NCBI GenBank assembly: GCA_902582235.1
Contig: CACHQX010000001.1
Location: forward strand, 16,768-80,767
Source of the DNA: an uncultured Pelagibacteraceae bacterium
GTDB lineage: Bacteria > Pseudomonadota > Alphaproteobacteria > Pelagibacterales > Pelagibacteraceae
Direction of reading: 5' to 3'
Length of the DNA stretch: 64,000 nucleotides
This document shows, piece after piece, positions 33,544-42,309 of the stretch (the stretch's first letter is position 1; every line of letters begins with the position of its first letter). Both the position numbers and the translations under genes were made by a program. Under the pieces are notes generated by a model. It did not search any database, was not told where the DNA came from, and saw only the letters and a list, made by a program, of their open reading frames with translations.

Positions 33544-34566
33544 ATGAAAAAAATAATTGTAACTGGTGGTTTAGGATTTATTGGTAGTAATTTAATAAAA
33601 CTACTAATTAAGAAAAAATATTTTGTTATTAATATTGATAAAGTTAGTTATGCCTCAAATTTTTACAATACAAGAGATTTTTCTACTAAAAAAAATTATA
33701 AATTTATTAAATTAGACATAAATAATAGATCCAAGTTAAAAAAAATTTTGAACTTACATAAACCTTTTGCCATATTTAATTTGGCAGCAGAAACGCACGT
33801 TGATAGATCAATTGATGGTCCTGCTGAATTTATAAGAAGCAATATAGTTGGTGTGTTTAATTTGTTAGAAATATTTAGAGAATACTCCAAAAAAAATAAG
33901 AAAGCTAAACTAATTCATATTTCGACCGATGAGGTTTATGGAGATGTGCTAAAAGGTCGAAGCAAAGAAACTGATCCTTACAAACCTAGCTCTCCTTATG
34001 CAGCCTCGAAGGCTTCATCTGATCACTTGGTATATTCTTATATAAGAACATACAATCTTAACGCTGTTATTACAAATTGCTCAAATAATTACGGTCCTCA
34101 TCAGCACCCTGAAAAACTAATTCCAAAACTAATTTATAATATTATAAATAACAAACCCCTTCCACTCTATGGAAAAGGAAAAAATTCAAGAGAATGGATA
34201 TTTGTAGATGATCATTGTGCAGCCTTATTTAAAGTTTTACAAAATGGAATAAAAGGAGATTTTTATAATATTGGATCTAATATTAATAGCAGCAACTTGG
34301 ACATTGCACATCAATTAATCAATATTGCAAAAAAAAAATTCAACATAGGTAAAAATGTAAAAATTAAATTTGTTAAAGATAGACCAGGGCATGACTTACG
34401 CTATGCTTTAGATAGTAAAAAAATATTAAGAAAACTTAAATGGAAATCTAAAATTAATTTAAAAAAAGGTTTAGAAAATACATTTAATTGGTACTTTGAA
34501 AATATGAAATACTATACAACATTAAAAAAAAAGGATATCACAAAGAGACTTGGGGTAATAAAATGA
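33544..34566 (+). CDS. rfbB: dTDP-glucose 4,6-dehydratase
   Basis: RfbB converts dTDP-glucose to dTDP-4-keto-6-deoxyglucose. The 340-residue extended SDR has TGGLGFIGSNLIKLL as the NAD site and NLAAETHVDRSIDGP, diagnostic of this enzyme. HISTDEVYGDV holds the catalytic Thr-Asp-Glu and SPYAASKASSDHL the Tyr and Lys. NCSNNYGPHQHPEKLIPK completes the active site. Its end overlaps rfbA by four bases (ATGA). It gives the common precursor for all the deoxysugar genes that follow. Codons are very A-rich, as in the rest of the island. Confidence 0.96.
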   Translation: MKKIIVTGGLGFIGSNLIKLLIKKKYFVINIDKVSYASNFYNTRDFSTKKNYKFIKLDINNRSKLKKILNLHKPFAIFNLAAETHVDRSIDGPAEFIRSNIVGVFNLLEIFREYSKKNKKAKLIHISTDEVYGDVLKGRSKETDPYKPSSPYAASKASSDHLVYSYIRTYNLNAVITNCSNNYGPHQHPEKLIPKLIYNIINNKPLPLYGKGKNSREWIFVDDHCAALFKVLQNGIKGDFYNIGSNINSSNLDIAHQLINIAKKKFNIGKNVKIKFVKDRPGHDLRYALDSKKILRKLKWKSKINLKKGLENTFNWYFENMKYYTTLKKKDITKRLGVIK

Positions 34567-35432
34567 TTAACAAAGCAATTATTTTAGCAGGAGGAATGGG
34601 AACTCGTATGAGCCCATTAACAAAAGCAGTAAATAAACAATTGCTACCTATATACGATAAACCTTTAATTTTTTATCCATTGTCAATTTTAATGTTAGCA
34701 AAAATAAAAGATATTTTGATAATAGTTAACAAAGGACAATTAAACCAATATAAAAAAATTTTACCAGATGGAAAGCGACTTGGTATTAACATATTATATA
34801 AAGAGCAAAGTTCTCCTAAAGGTTTACCTGATGCATTTTTGCTAGGAGAAAAATTTATAAACAATAAAAACGTCGCATTAATATTAGGAGATAATTTTTT
34901 TTACGGTCAGAATTTAACTTCAAAATTAATCAATTGTACGAAACTTAAAAATGGTGCAAAAGTAATTCTCCATAAGGTTATTAAACCTGAATTGTTTGGT
35001 GTAGCAAAAATATCTAAAACTGGGAAAATTATCTCTTTAAAAGAAAAACCCAAAAAATATATTTCTGATCTCGCAGTTACGGGTTTGTATTTTTTTGATA
35101 AAAAAGTAGTCGAATATACAAAAAAACTTAAACCATCTTTGAGAAATGAACTAGAAATTACTGATTTGTTAAAAATTTATTTAAACAAAAAAAAACTTAC
35201 ATCCGATATTTTGGGACGAGGTGGTGCTTGGCTTGATACCGGTTCCATAGAGGACTTTTATAAAACCAGCGCTTTTGTTTCTGCGATAGAAAATAGGCAA
35301 GGTTTTAAAATTGCTTGTCTTGAGGAAATAGCTTTTAATAATAGGTGGATTGGAAAAAAGGAAATTTTGAATGCAATTCAATTTTATGGAAAGTGCGATT
35401 ATTCAAATTACCTAAAAAAATTAATTTCTTAA
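34563..35432 (+). CDS. rfbA: glucose-1-phosphate thymidylyltransferase
   Basis: RfbA makes dTDP-glucose from dTTP and glucose-1-phosphate. The 289-residue enzyme begins AIILAGGMGTRMSPLTKAVN with the nucleotidyl signature and KQLLPIYDKPLIFYPL. LILGDNFFYGQNLT holds the metal Asp, and GRGGAWLDTGSIEDF the C-terminal Asp. It overlaps rfbB and abuts rfbC with no gap. Its glucose-1-phosphate may come from the phosphohexomutase at 10.6 kb. Confidence 0.96.
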   Translation: MINKAIILAGGMGTRMSPLTKAVNKQLLPIYDKPLIFYPLSILMLAKIKDILIIVNKGQLNQYKKILPDGKRLGINILYKEQSSPKGLPDAFLLGEKFINNKNVALILGDNFFYGQNLTSKLINCTKLKNGAKVILHKVIKPELFGVAKISKTGKIISLKEKPKKYISDLAVTGLYFFDKKVVEYTKKLKPSLRNELEITDLLKIYLNKKKLTSDILGRGGAWLDTGSIEDFYKTSAFVSAIENRQGFKIACLEEIAFNNRWIGKKEILNAIQFYGKCDYSNYLKKLIS

Positions 35433-35951
35433 ATGAAAATTAAAAAAACGAAATTCAAAGGTCTAATTATTTTAAAAGGTGTTAAACATCAAGATAAAAG
35501 AGGGTATTTAAGGGAATTAATATTAGAAAAATTAATAAAAAAAAAATTTAAATTTCAAATACTATCTGTTTCAAAAAAAAACGTTTTAAGAGGTTTGCAT
35601 TTTCAAGTTAGGAAACCTCAAGGAAAATTAATTTCAGTTTTGAAAGGAGAAATATTCGATGTAGCTGTAGACCTGCGGAAAAAATCAAAAACATATGGAA
35701 AATATTTTTCAATAAATTTAAGTGAAAAAAATTGTACATCGGTTTTTATACCACCAGGATTTGCTCACGGCTTTCTAACGCTTAAAAAGGAAAATATTAT
35801 TTGTTATAGTTGTACTGAGTACAGATCACCGATCGATGAGAGATCACTTCTATATAACGACCCAAAAATAAAGATAAAATGGCCAGCTAAAAAGCTAAAT
35901 ATAAGTGTGAAAGATAAAAACGCAAAAAGTTTAGACATGCTATTTAAATAG
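35433..35951 (+). CDS. rfbC: dTDP-4-dehydrorhamnose 3,5-epimerase family protein
   Basis: RfbC-type cupins epimerise dTDP-4-keto-6-deoxyglucose at C3 and C5. In 172 residues LRGLHFQVRKPQGKLISVLKG holds the catalytic His and IPPGFAHGFL the conserved cupin turn. CYSCTEYRSPIDERSLLYNDP is the region of the catalytic Tyr. The order rfbB-rfbA-rfbC is a standard block, but rfbD is not next. In deoxysugar pathways like that of L-mycarose a related epimerase acts at C5 after C-methylation, so the actual substrate may be the branched intermediate. Confidence 0.93.
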   Translation: MKIKKTKFKGLIILKGVKHQDKRGYLRELILEKLIKKKFKFQILSVSKKNVLRGLHFQVRKPQGKLISVLKGEIFDVAVDLRKKSKTYGKYFSINLSEKNCTSVFIPPGFAHGFLTLKKENIICYSCTEYRSPIDERSLLYNDPKIKIKWPAKKLNISVKDKNAKSLDMLFK

Positions 35952-35952
35952 T

Positions 35953-36864
35953 TTATTTTGTAAAGTTAGTTCTAAAAACTGAATCATGTCTCATTCTTTT
36001 ATAATAAAAATTAAATTTTTTTTCTTTAATAATTTTTAGAACCTCTACAAAAAAATTTCTAAAGGAATTATCTTTTTTAAATTTAATCATTTTTTCTTTT
36101 TTTTTTGAAATTGATTTTAAAATTAAGTTTTCATCATAGGGGGGTGAAAAGACTCTTGTAATAAAACTTTTTGTTTTTTTATTGGTTATTATAATTTGAT
36201 TTTTATATTTCCCACCAAATTTAAAAAAACCATTATAATCCCCTTCTTTAAAACTCATTAAAAATTTAATCGACATAATTAGTTTATCTTTATTTTTTTT
36301 TAATGTTATTCTTTTTTTTATTAATTCTTTTAGATTAAATAATCTTGGTATTGATGAAATATAAGGCCCCATATCCATTAAGACACCACCTTGAAGTTTT
36401 TTAGACATTAAGATACTTTTTTTATCTGGTTTCGGAATTACAAATTTTGCATTAATTTTTTTGTATGTATCATTTTTATACATTCTGACTATTTTTTTTA
36501 TTTGGATGTGATAATTAAAAAAAGTGGACTCAACTAAAAGCCTCTTATTTTTTTTTGATAGCTTTATTAATTCATCCAACTGTTTCATATTAGAGGTGAT
36601 AGGTTTGTCGACTATAGTATTGTATTTACAATTTAAAGATTTTTTGGCCCATTTGTAATGTTTTGAATTAGGCAGAGAAATATAAACAATATTAGGTTTA
36701 CATTTCTTTAATGCTTGTTCATAAGATTGAAATTGTCCTTTTATACCAGGAATTTTTTTTTTATATGATTTTGAGGCTATAAATATTTTAATTTTTTTTT
36801 CTTTTAAAACACTTAAAACTCTTTTTTTTACAATATTTGAGTAGCCTAAAATTAAAATTTTCAA
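35953..36864 (-). CDS. Gfo/Idh/MocA oxidoreductase, probable sugar 3-ketoreductase
   Basis: This 303-residue NAD(P)-dependent enzyme of the Gfo/Idh/MocA family starts MKILILGYSNIVKKRVLSVL, a Rossmann fold with a degenerate glycine motif (GYSNIV). NIVYISLPNSKHYKWA and YNTIVDKPIT stand in place of the usual EKP motif, with the Lys kept, and RLLVESTFFNYH follows. In the kijanose and related pathways this family supplies the C3-ketoreductase (KijD10-like) that works directly after the 2,3-dehydratase. Here the dehydratase gene lies immediately upstream with no gap, so I assign the same role by context. Confidence 0.8.
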   Translation of the reverse strand: MKILILGYSNIVKKRVLSVLKEKKIKIFIASKSYKKKIPGIKGQFQSYEQALKKCKPNIVYISLPNSKHYKWAKKSLNCKYNTIVDKPITSNMKQLDELIKLSKKNKRLLVESTFFNYHIQIKKIVRMYKNDTYKKINAKFVIPKPDKKSILMSKKLQGGVLMDMGPYISSIPRLFNLKELIKKRITLKKNKDKLIMSIKFLMSFKEGDYNGFFKFGGKYKNQIIITNKKTKSFITRVFSPPYDENLILKSISKKKEKMIKFKKDNSFRNFFVEVLKIIKEKKFNFYYKRMRHDSVFRTNFTK

Positions 36865-38127
36865 TTAAATTGTTTCCTTAAAGTTTATAATACCAAAAAG
36901 CAATCTTGCTTCTATGTCAATTTTTTGCTTATGTATTAAATCAATTATTTGATTTTGAGATAACCATATATAAGATTCTGGTAACTCAACTTCTTGATCT
37001 TTATTCAGTTTACATGCCATATATTTAATTTGTGAATGATAAAATCTTCCTCCTTCATCGGATAAAGTATTATCGTAAATTTTATCTTTTGAATTTATAA
37101 AAAATTTAGAAATCAATTTTTTTTGAAAATTAGTTAAATCTTTACTTTTTTTATAACCGATAAATTGAGAGGTATTGACTGAGCAAGTGTATGTACCTGC
37201 TTTTGAACCTGGCTTTAGAATATATCTGCACAAATAATGGTTTGTATTTTTAAATTTTTTAGTTAAGAATCCGATGAAGGACATTTTTGATCCTTCAATA
37301 ATTGGCTGACACCAATTGGTTATTTCTCTTTTGTTAGTTTCAACTTTTATTCCAATTACTGAAAAATAATTATTTGTTTTATGAGAAATTTTTTTTTTGT
37401 TTAAATTCCAATCCTTAATCAAATTAAGATTTATAATTTTATTTTTAAGGAAATATTTTTTATTTAGAGAATTTTTCCACTTAGTTATTTTTTTTTTGTT
37501 ATTTAATGGAAAATCAGTTTTTCTCTTTTTTATAAAGGATGAAAAAACAGACAATGTATCCATGTTAATTAGATTCTTTTCTTTTAATAAATTCAAAATT
37601 TCAATTTTAGAAAACCATCTAAATTTTGGTTTTAAATCAATTTTTTTTGAAACATAGGAAATGATATTTGAATTTTTTTTATTATAATACCTAAAAGCTT
37701 GTTCAGTTTGAAGTGAGAAATGTTTGTTTTTTTTTTTAAAATAATTTAAAAATGGAATAGTTTCTCCTCCATGAATTCTTGAATAATTACTTCTTGTCGC
37801 TTGAACTGTGGGTGAGATTTGAATTTTGTTTATATTTCCTGGTTCTACTTTTGCTTGGAGTAAATATTTCTTAGTTTTGATATTTTTGATAATTCCCAAA
37901 ATACCAATTTCATTTTGAACTATTATTGGTTGATCCCATCTTTTTTTACTATAAAAATTTGAGTTAATTCTTAAACCAACTATTTTAAAAAATTTTTTAC
38001 TTTTATGATAAATTTCATTTTTTCCATAAACCCACTTAGCTAATTTTGATAAATCTTTTTTTTTAACACTCAAAAACTGTTTTCTTCTCTGATTACTTAG
38101 CCATTTTATTACATTTTTATTTATCAT
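36865..38127 (-). CDS. NDP-hexose 2,3-dehydratase
   Basis: This enzyme removes water from an NDP-4-keto-6-deoxyhexose to give the 3,4-diketo sugar, committing it to 2-deoxy products. The family is a tandem duplication, and two homologous halves are seen: KRWDQPIIVQNEIGILGI with QAKVEPGN and SPTVQATRSNYSRIHGG, then TNWCQPIIEGSKMSFIGFL with RYILKPGS and SVNTSQFIGY. At 420 residues it is a little shorter than actinomycete members such as TylCVI, EryBVI or KijB. These are best known from antibiotic clusters, so its place in a SAR11-type envelope island is notable. It overlaps the C-methyltransferase gene by four bases. Confidence 0.87.
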   Translation of the reverse strand: MINKNVIKWLSNQRRKQFLSVKKKDLSKLAKWVYGKNEIYHKSKKFFKIVGLRINSNFYSKKRWDQPIIVQNEIGILGIIKNIKTKKYLLQAKVEPGNINKIQISPTVQATRSNYSRIHGGETIPFLNYFKKKNKHFSLQTEQAFRYYNKKNSNIISYVSKKIDLKPKFRWFSKIEILNLLKEKNLINMDTLSVFSSFIKKRKTDFPLNNKKKITKWKNSLNKKYFLKNKIINLNLIKDWNLNKKKISHKTNNYFSVIGIKVETNKREITNWCQPIIEGSKMSFIGFLTKKFKNTNHYLCRYILKPGSKAGTYTCSVNTSQFIGYKKSKDLTNFQKKLISKFFINSKDKIYDNTLSDEGGRFYHSQIKYMACKLNKDQEVELPESYIWLSQNQIIDLIHKQKIDIEARLLFGIINFKETI

Positions 38128-39317
38128 TTAGTGAGAGTCATTACTCTTGGAACATGTGTAATAAATTTTCCACCTCTTTTAAAAAAATTTTTTTCTTTTT
38201 TAAAAATTTCTTTTTTAAAATTCCAAGCACCTAAAAAAGCATAATCTACAGTATCGTTCATTCCATATTCTGGTGAAATTATTTTAATATGTGTTCCTGG
38301 TGTATACTTCCCTTGTTTATTGTGTGTGGTGTCAGTAACATAGTCAATCATTTTTGAATTAAAATTACAATAATTGAAAACTGTTGTAGATTTATATGTT
38401 GCCCCATAACTAATAATTTTCTTATTCTTTTTTTTTAATTTTTTTATTAAATTAAATAGTCTTCTTTTTGATATATTAACTCGTTTTGAAAATTCTAAAT
38501 AACTTTTTATCTTATGAAGCTTGTAAGAAATCTCACTTTTTATAACTTTTTTTAATCTTGATGTATTTTTATATTTTCCATTTTCTTTACAAATATAATA
38601 TCTATTAGATCCGCCATGAGTTGGTAAATTTTCAACATCAAAAAGTCTTAATCCATAATCTTTAACTATGTTGTTTACAGATATCGTTGAAAAAACATAA
38701 ACATGCTCATCATAAAATTGGTCATAACTGTTATTTTGAAGAACTTTTAACAAAGAAGGGTCCTCTATTACAAAAACACCATCATCAGATAAAATATTAA
38801 AGATTCCTTCAAAAGTTTCTTTTAAATTTGGGATGTGGGAAATTGTATTTGCGGAGAAAATTAAATCAATTTCACCTTTTTTTTGTTTTATCAATTTTTT
38901 AGCAAGTTTTAAATTCCAAAATTCATCATATGTTTTAAATAATTTTTTTGTTAAACTTGCAAGATTTTTACATGGCTCCACAGCTATAACAGATTTTTTA
39001 TTAAAATTTTTTAAAAAAACACCATCATTACTTCCTATCTCCATAATTTTTTTTGGCCTGAATCTTTTGATAAGTTTTTTTGCAACCTTTTTAAAAGCTG
39101 ATCTCATAGTTTTTGACTCGGAAGCTCTATGAGCATATTTATCAGTATATTGTTTTTTTGGATTAACAGGCTTATCTATTGAAACTAAATAATTTTTCGT
39201 GTTAAAGCATATTTTTAAATTGTAGAAAAATTCATTACGTAAAGTATTTTTACCAATATCTTTTAAAAAAGAATTTGCGAGTGGTTGACGACCTAAGTTT
39301 AGAAATACTTTATTCAT
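38124..39317 (-). CDS. sugar C-methyltransferase (TylCIII/KijD1-like)
   Basis: The 397-residue protein has the three-part layout of C3-methyltransferases acting on dTDP-ketosugars. It begins with FLNLGRQPLANSFLK, normally part of a zinc-binding module. A SAM domain follows (KIMEIGSNDGVFLKNF, FSANTISHIPNLKETF and FVIEDPSLLKVL), then QFYDEHVYVFS and a C-terminal Rossmann-like domain (ISYGATYKSTTVFNYCN). The first CxxC of the zinc module is missing because the protein starts inside it, and no upstream in-frame codons supply it. It is the first gene of a three-gene minus-strand operon with the dehydratase and the ketoreductase. Confidence 0.85.
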   Translation of the reverse strand: MNKVFLNLGRQPLANSFLKDIGKNTLRNEFFYNLKICFNTKNYLVSIDKPVNPKKQYTDKYAHRASESKTMRSAFKKVAKKLIKRFRPKKIMEIGSNDGVFLKNFNKKSVIAVEPCKNLASLTKKLFKTYDEFWNLKLAKKLIKQKKGEIDLIFSANTISHIPNLKETFEGIFNILSDDGVFVIEDPSLLKVLQNNSYDQFYDEHVYVFSTISVNNIVKDYGLRLFDVENLPTHGGSNRYYICKENGKYKNTSRLKKVIKSEISYKLHKIKSYLEFSKRVNISKRRLFNLIKKLKKKNKKIISYGATYKSTTVFNYCNFNSKMIDYVTDTTHNKQGKYTPGTHIKIISPEYGMNDTVDYAFLGAWNFKKEIFKKEKNFFKRGGKFITHVPRVMTLTK

Positions 39318-39371
39318 TGTGCTTTTGATAATATGCTTATATATATATAAAATAATTTAATCTAAATAAAA

Positions 39372-40079
39372 TTGAAAAAAAATATAAATAAAATTGTTGT
39401 AAGCGGCGGAAATGGGAGATTTGCAAACGTATTGAAAAAGACTGTTGTTTCAAAAAATTACTACTTTCCTAGCAAATCTCAAATGAATATTCTAAATCTT
39501 GGATCCTTAGAAAAATACCTTAAATTGAAAAAGCCAAAATATTTTATACATGTAGCTGGATTATCAAGACCTATGAATATTCATGATAAAATAATTTCTA
39601 AGAGTATTGACATGAATATAATTGGCACATGTAACGTTGTTAAAATCTGTGAAAGACTTAAGATAAAGCTCATCTATTTCTCAACTGGTTATGTATATCC
39701 AGGAATTAAAGGGAATTATACGGAGGAAGACTCTGTAAACCCTATTAATAAATATGCAATTTCTAAACTTGGTGGTGAGTGTGCTGTTAAAATGTATGAT
39801 AATTCATTAATCTTAAGAATTATGATGTGTGAAAAACCATTTATCCACAAATCTGCTTTTTATGATGTTAAAACTAATTTTATTTTCCAGGAAGATGTTG
39901 CGAAGATGATACCAAAACTACTAAATAAAAAAGGAATTATAAACATTGGGGGAAAAACACAGTCTGTTTATAATTTTGCTAAAAAGTATAATAAAAAGAT
40001 TAAAAAAACTTCTGGAAAAAAAATCTTTCCACCAAATCCGTCAATGAATTTAACAAAACTAAAAAAGATTTTAAATTAA
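39372..40079 (+). CDS. short RmlD-like SDR, probable NDP-4-ketosugar reductase
   Basis: This 235-residue SDR is shorter than canonical RmlD (about 290). It starts at a TTG; the next in-frame ATG would remove the NAD(P) motif VVSGGNGRFANVL. YFIHVAGLSRPMNIHD, LIYFSTGYVYPGIKGNYTEED and NKYAISKLGGECAV carry the Thr and Tyr-xxx-Lys catalytic set in RmlD-like surroundings. In dideoxysugar routes such a 4-ketoreductase is the last step. It is divergent from the C-methyltransferase gene and runs up to the tRNA gene. Activity is inferred from context. Confidence 0.8.
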   Translation: MKKNINKIVVSGGNGRFANVLKKTVVSKNYYFPSKSQMNILNLGSLEKYLKLKKPKYFIHVAGLSRPMNIHDKIISKSIDMNIIGTCNVVKICERLKIKLIYFSTGYVYPGIKGNYTEEDSVNPINKYAISKLGGECAVKMYDNSLILRIMMCEKPFIHKSAFYDVKTNFIFQEDVAKMIPKLLNKKGIINIGGKTQSVYNFAKKYNKKIKKTSGKKIFPPNPSMNLTKLKKILN

Positions 40080-40093
40080 TAAAGTAAATATTA

Positions 40094-40170
40094 TGGTAGC
40101 GGGAAGTGGGATCGAACCACTGACCTCGGGCTTATGAGTCCCGCGCTCTAACCAACTGAGCTACCCCGCC
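40094..40170 (-). tRNA. tRNA-Met (CAT anticodon), elongator type
   Basis: The minus strand folds as a 77-base tRNA including an encoded CCA. The acceptor is GGCGGGG with TCCCGCT (G-U at 1-72 and 7-66), the D-stem GCTC/GAGC, the anticodon loop CTCATAA, and the T-arm AGTGG-TTCGATC-CCACT. The CAT anticodon could be Met or lysidine-modified Ile. The lack of the initiator's 1-72 mismatch and of three G-C pairs in the anticodon stem rules out the initiator form. The general sequence is that of alphaproteobacterial elongator Met. There is an A-G mismatch at 31-39. Confidence 0.93.
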
Positions 40171-40307
40171 ACAAAATTATTATTGATCTATAATACTTTT
40201 TATTTTTGTGCAATCAAGAATTTGTCTACTTTTTCTTTTTATTGTGTCATATGTAAGTTAAAATATATGTATTTTGAGTGAGTCAAGATTTATAAACACA
40301 TTAAGAT

Positions 40308-41414
40308 ATGAAAAATAAATTCATAAATAGATTTTTTCCAAAAAGGTTTGATAAGTATTGGAAAAAAATAGAGGACTCAAAAGACGTGAATGATACTCTT
40401 AGATATATTACTAACAATTTTATCAAATCTAAATCATACAAACTTGTCTCTAATTATTGGCATGTTCTAAATATTGCTAATTATAAATCGCTTTCTATGT
40501 TTGGAGTAAAAAAATATGGTTCTACGATAGCAAGAAATTACTACACTTTTACAAAAATTTATCATGATGAGTGGTTCGATGAAACTGTTAATAATTTAAA
40601 AGATACTCCATTTAAAATCGACAGTATAGAAGTATTTAAAAAACATGACGGATTTACTCTTGAGGAGAGCATAAGTTATAATTATCTTTGTTATTTACTT
40701 TTTTATAATCTTAAAAAAACTGATAATTTTCAAAATTTAAATAAATTAAAGGACCATACATATTTGGGGTTTAATGATCCTTACATTAAGATAGAAAATA
40801 TCAATGTAACAACAGATAAGATTGTTTCTTTAATGGATTATGGAAAAATACGAAAAGCATTTGATATTACAAAATTAAACAAGATACTTGAAATTGGTGC
40901 TGGTTCAGGCAGAACGTGTGAAGCTATCCTTTCAATAGAAAAAAATTTGAAATATATTATTTGTGATATAGTCCCAGCAATATATATATCTTACGAAAGA
41001 CTAAAGTTAGCATTCCCTAATAAAAAAATATCTTTATTGATTGATGAAAATGATAAAACTAAATTAGAGGAAAAAATTGAAAAAAGTGATATTGCTTTTA
41101 TTTTTCCACATCAGTTAGAAATTTTAAATAGGAAAAGCTTAGACTTGATTTTGGCAATAGATTGTATGCATGAAATGGACAAATCTACAATACAATATTA
41201 CTTCAAATTATTTAATCATATTTCAACAAGGTTTTATTTTAGCATCTGGAGCAAAACTGACGTACCTTATAGTAAAAATATTTTTAAGAAAAAAAATATA
41301 CTCGATTATAATGCTGGAGACTATAAAATACCAAGTAATTGGAAGAATATGTTTCAAGAAAAAATTGATTTTCCTTCCAATATGTTGGCTCTAGGTTTTA
41401 AAATAAAAGAATAA
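40308..41414 (+). CDS. putative sugar O-methyltransferase (NanM/TIGR04371-like)
   Basis: This 368-residue methyltransferase carries the SAM motif ILEIGAGSGRTCEAIL, then YIICDIVPAIYISYERLK and LDLILAIDCMHEMDKSTIQYYF. The pattern of a long N-terminal helical part followed by IGAGSGRTCEA matches the group named putative sugar O-methyltransferase. The gene lies just past the tRNA, with about 140 bases of upstream sequence for its own promoter. It faces a sulfotransferase gene, so this pair may decorate the glycan made by the island. Substrate inferred. Confidence 0.78.
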   Translation: MKNKFINRFFPKRFDKYWKKIEDSKDVNDTLRYITNNFIKSKSYKLVSNYWHVLNIANYKSLSMFGVKKYGSTIARNYYTFTKIYHDEWFDETVNNLKDTPFKIDSIEVFKKHDGFTLEESISYNYLCYLLFYNLKKTDNFQNLNKLKDHTYLGFNDPYIKIENINVTTDKIVSLMDYGKIRKAFDITKLNKILEIGAGSGRTCEAILSIEKNLKYIICDIVPAIYISYERLKLAFPNKKISLLIDENDKTKLEEKIEKSDIAFIFPHQLEILNRKSLDLILAIDCMHEMDKSTIQYYFKLFNHISTRFYFSIWSKTDVPYSKNIFKKKNILDYNAGDYKIPSNWKNMFQEKIDFPSNMLALGFKIKE

Positions 41415-41443
41415 TTAAAGTCACGAAAAACTGAATATTTTGA

Positions 41444-42289
41444 TTATTCAAATTTGTCTGGAATTTTTATATTTAATAAATCTAAGCTTTCTTTTGATAA
41501 TTCGATTGATTTTTTTATAGTTTCTGAGTTTAAAAAATCTTCTCCAAAATTTAAGCTCCCTTTATCATAAAACTCTGGATAAGAACTTTTAGCCTTAAAA
41601 TCTTTTAATGATGTGTTTTCTACTATGCTATTTATTGTAGGGTTATCATATTTGCAACCAATAAAATTAAAAACTTTTTTTATAACATCTGATTTTTTTG
41701 TACATAACAATTCATATGTTATAAATAACGAATTCTTATTTTTTTTTTCAAAAATTTTTTTAACTCGAGAATTCCACAAATTAGATTTGTGTATAACAAA
41801 TTTATCAAGATCTAATTTGCCATCAATTTCTAAAACTTTGATATGACCATATTCATTTTCTTTCTTGTATAATCTATGATTATGATTCCATAGGGATATA
41901 GCTCTATCAATTGGGTTTCTGAAAATTATAATTGATTTACTGTTTGTAAAATTATCATTTAAAATATTAAAGTTTTCTAACAAAAAATTATTATCACTAA
42001 TACCAACAAATTTTTTATCCAATTTCCTTTCTTCAGCAATATCATTTATTATTTTAAACAAAGCATTATCATAAACTTTAGAACTTACAGGTTTGACTTC
42101 TTTTAAACCTATTCTATCTCCAGTTTGCTTTATTCTTAAATTATAACCTCTATGAATTCTTATAAATTCTTGTAATAAGTAATTTAGATCATCTTCAAAT
42201 TGACAGCTAATATCATTGTGTAAATTGAGAATTCTTTGAAGCAAAGTAGTACCAGATTTTGCTATTCCTCCACAAAAAAATAAATTCAT
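41444..42289 (-). CDS. sulfotransferase family protein
   Basis: This 281-residue protein has the PAPS-binding loop CGGIAKSGTTLLQRILNLH at its N-terminus (5'-phosphosulfate motif) and KSIIIFRNPIDRAISLWNHNH as the 3'-phosphate motif. These mark a PAPS-dependent sulfotransferase. No signal peptide or membrane helix is present. It probably sulfates a sugar or lipid precursor of the envelope. It is convergent with the O-methyltransferase gene and lies 20 bases downstream of a BASS carrier gene. Whether the organism makes PAPS cannot be judged here. Confidence 0.85.
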   Translation of the reverse strand: MNLFFCGGIAKSGTTLLQRILNLHNDISCQFEDDLNYLLQEFIRIHRGYNLRIKQTGDRIGLKEVKPVSSKVYDNALFKIINDIAEERKLDKKFVGISDNNFLLENFNILNDNFTNSKSIIIFRNPIDRAISLWNHNHRLYKKENEYGHIKVLEIDGKLDLDKFVIHKSNLWNSRVKKIFEKKNKNSLFITYELLCTKKSDVIKKVFNFIGCKYDNPTINSIVENTSLKDFKAKSSYPEFYDKGSLNFGEDFLNSETIKKSIELSKESLDLLNIKIPDKFE

Positions 42290-42309
42290 TATTTAATAGT
42301 AAAATTAAA

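Noticed and set aside
33544-35951. Simple L-rhamnose operon
   Set aside because: rfbBAC are present, but a full-length rfbD is not, and the adjacent 2,3-dehydratase and C-methyltransferase point to a branched dideoxysugar. Rhamnose synthesis using the short RmlD-like protein is not excluded.
40094-40170. tRNA gene as integration site of a mobile island
   Set aside because: No integrase, no direct repeat of the tRNA 3' end noticed nearby, and genes on both sides are of ordinary type.
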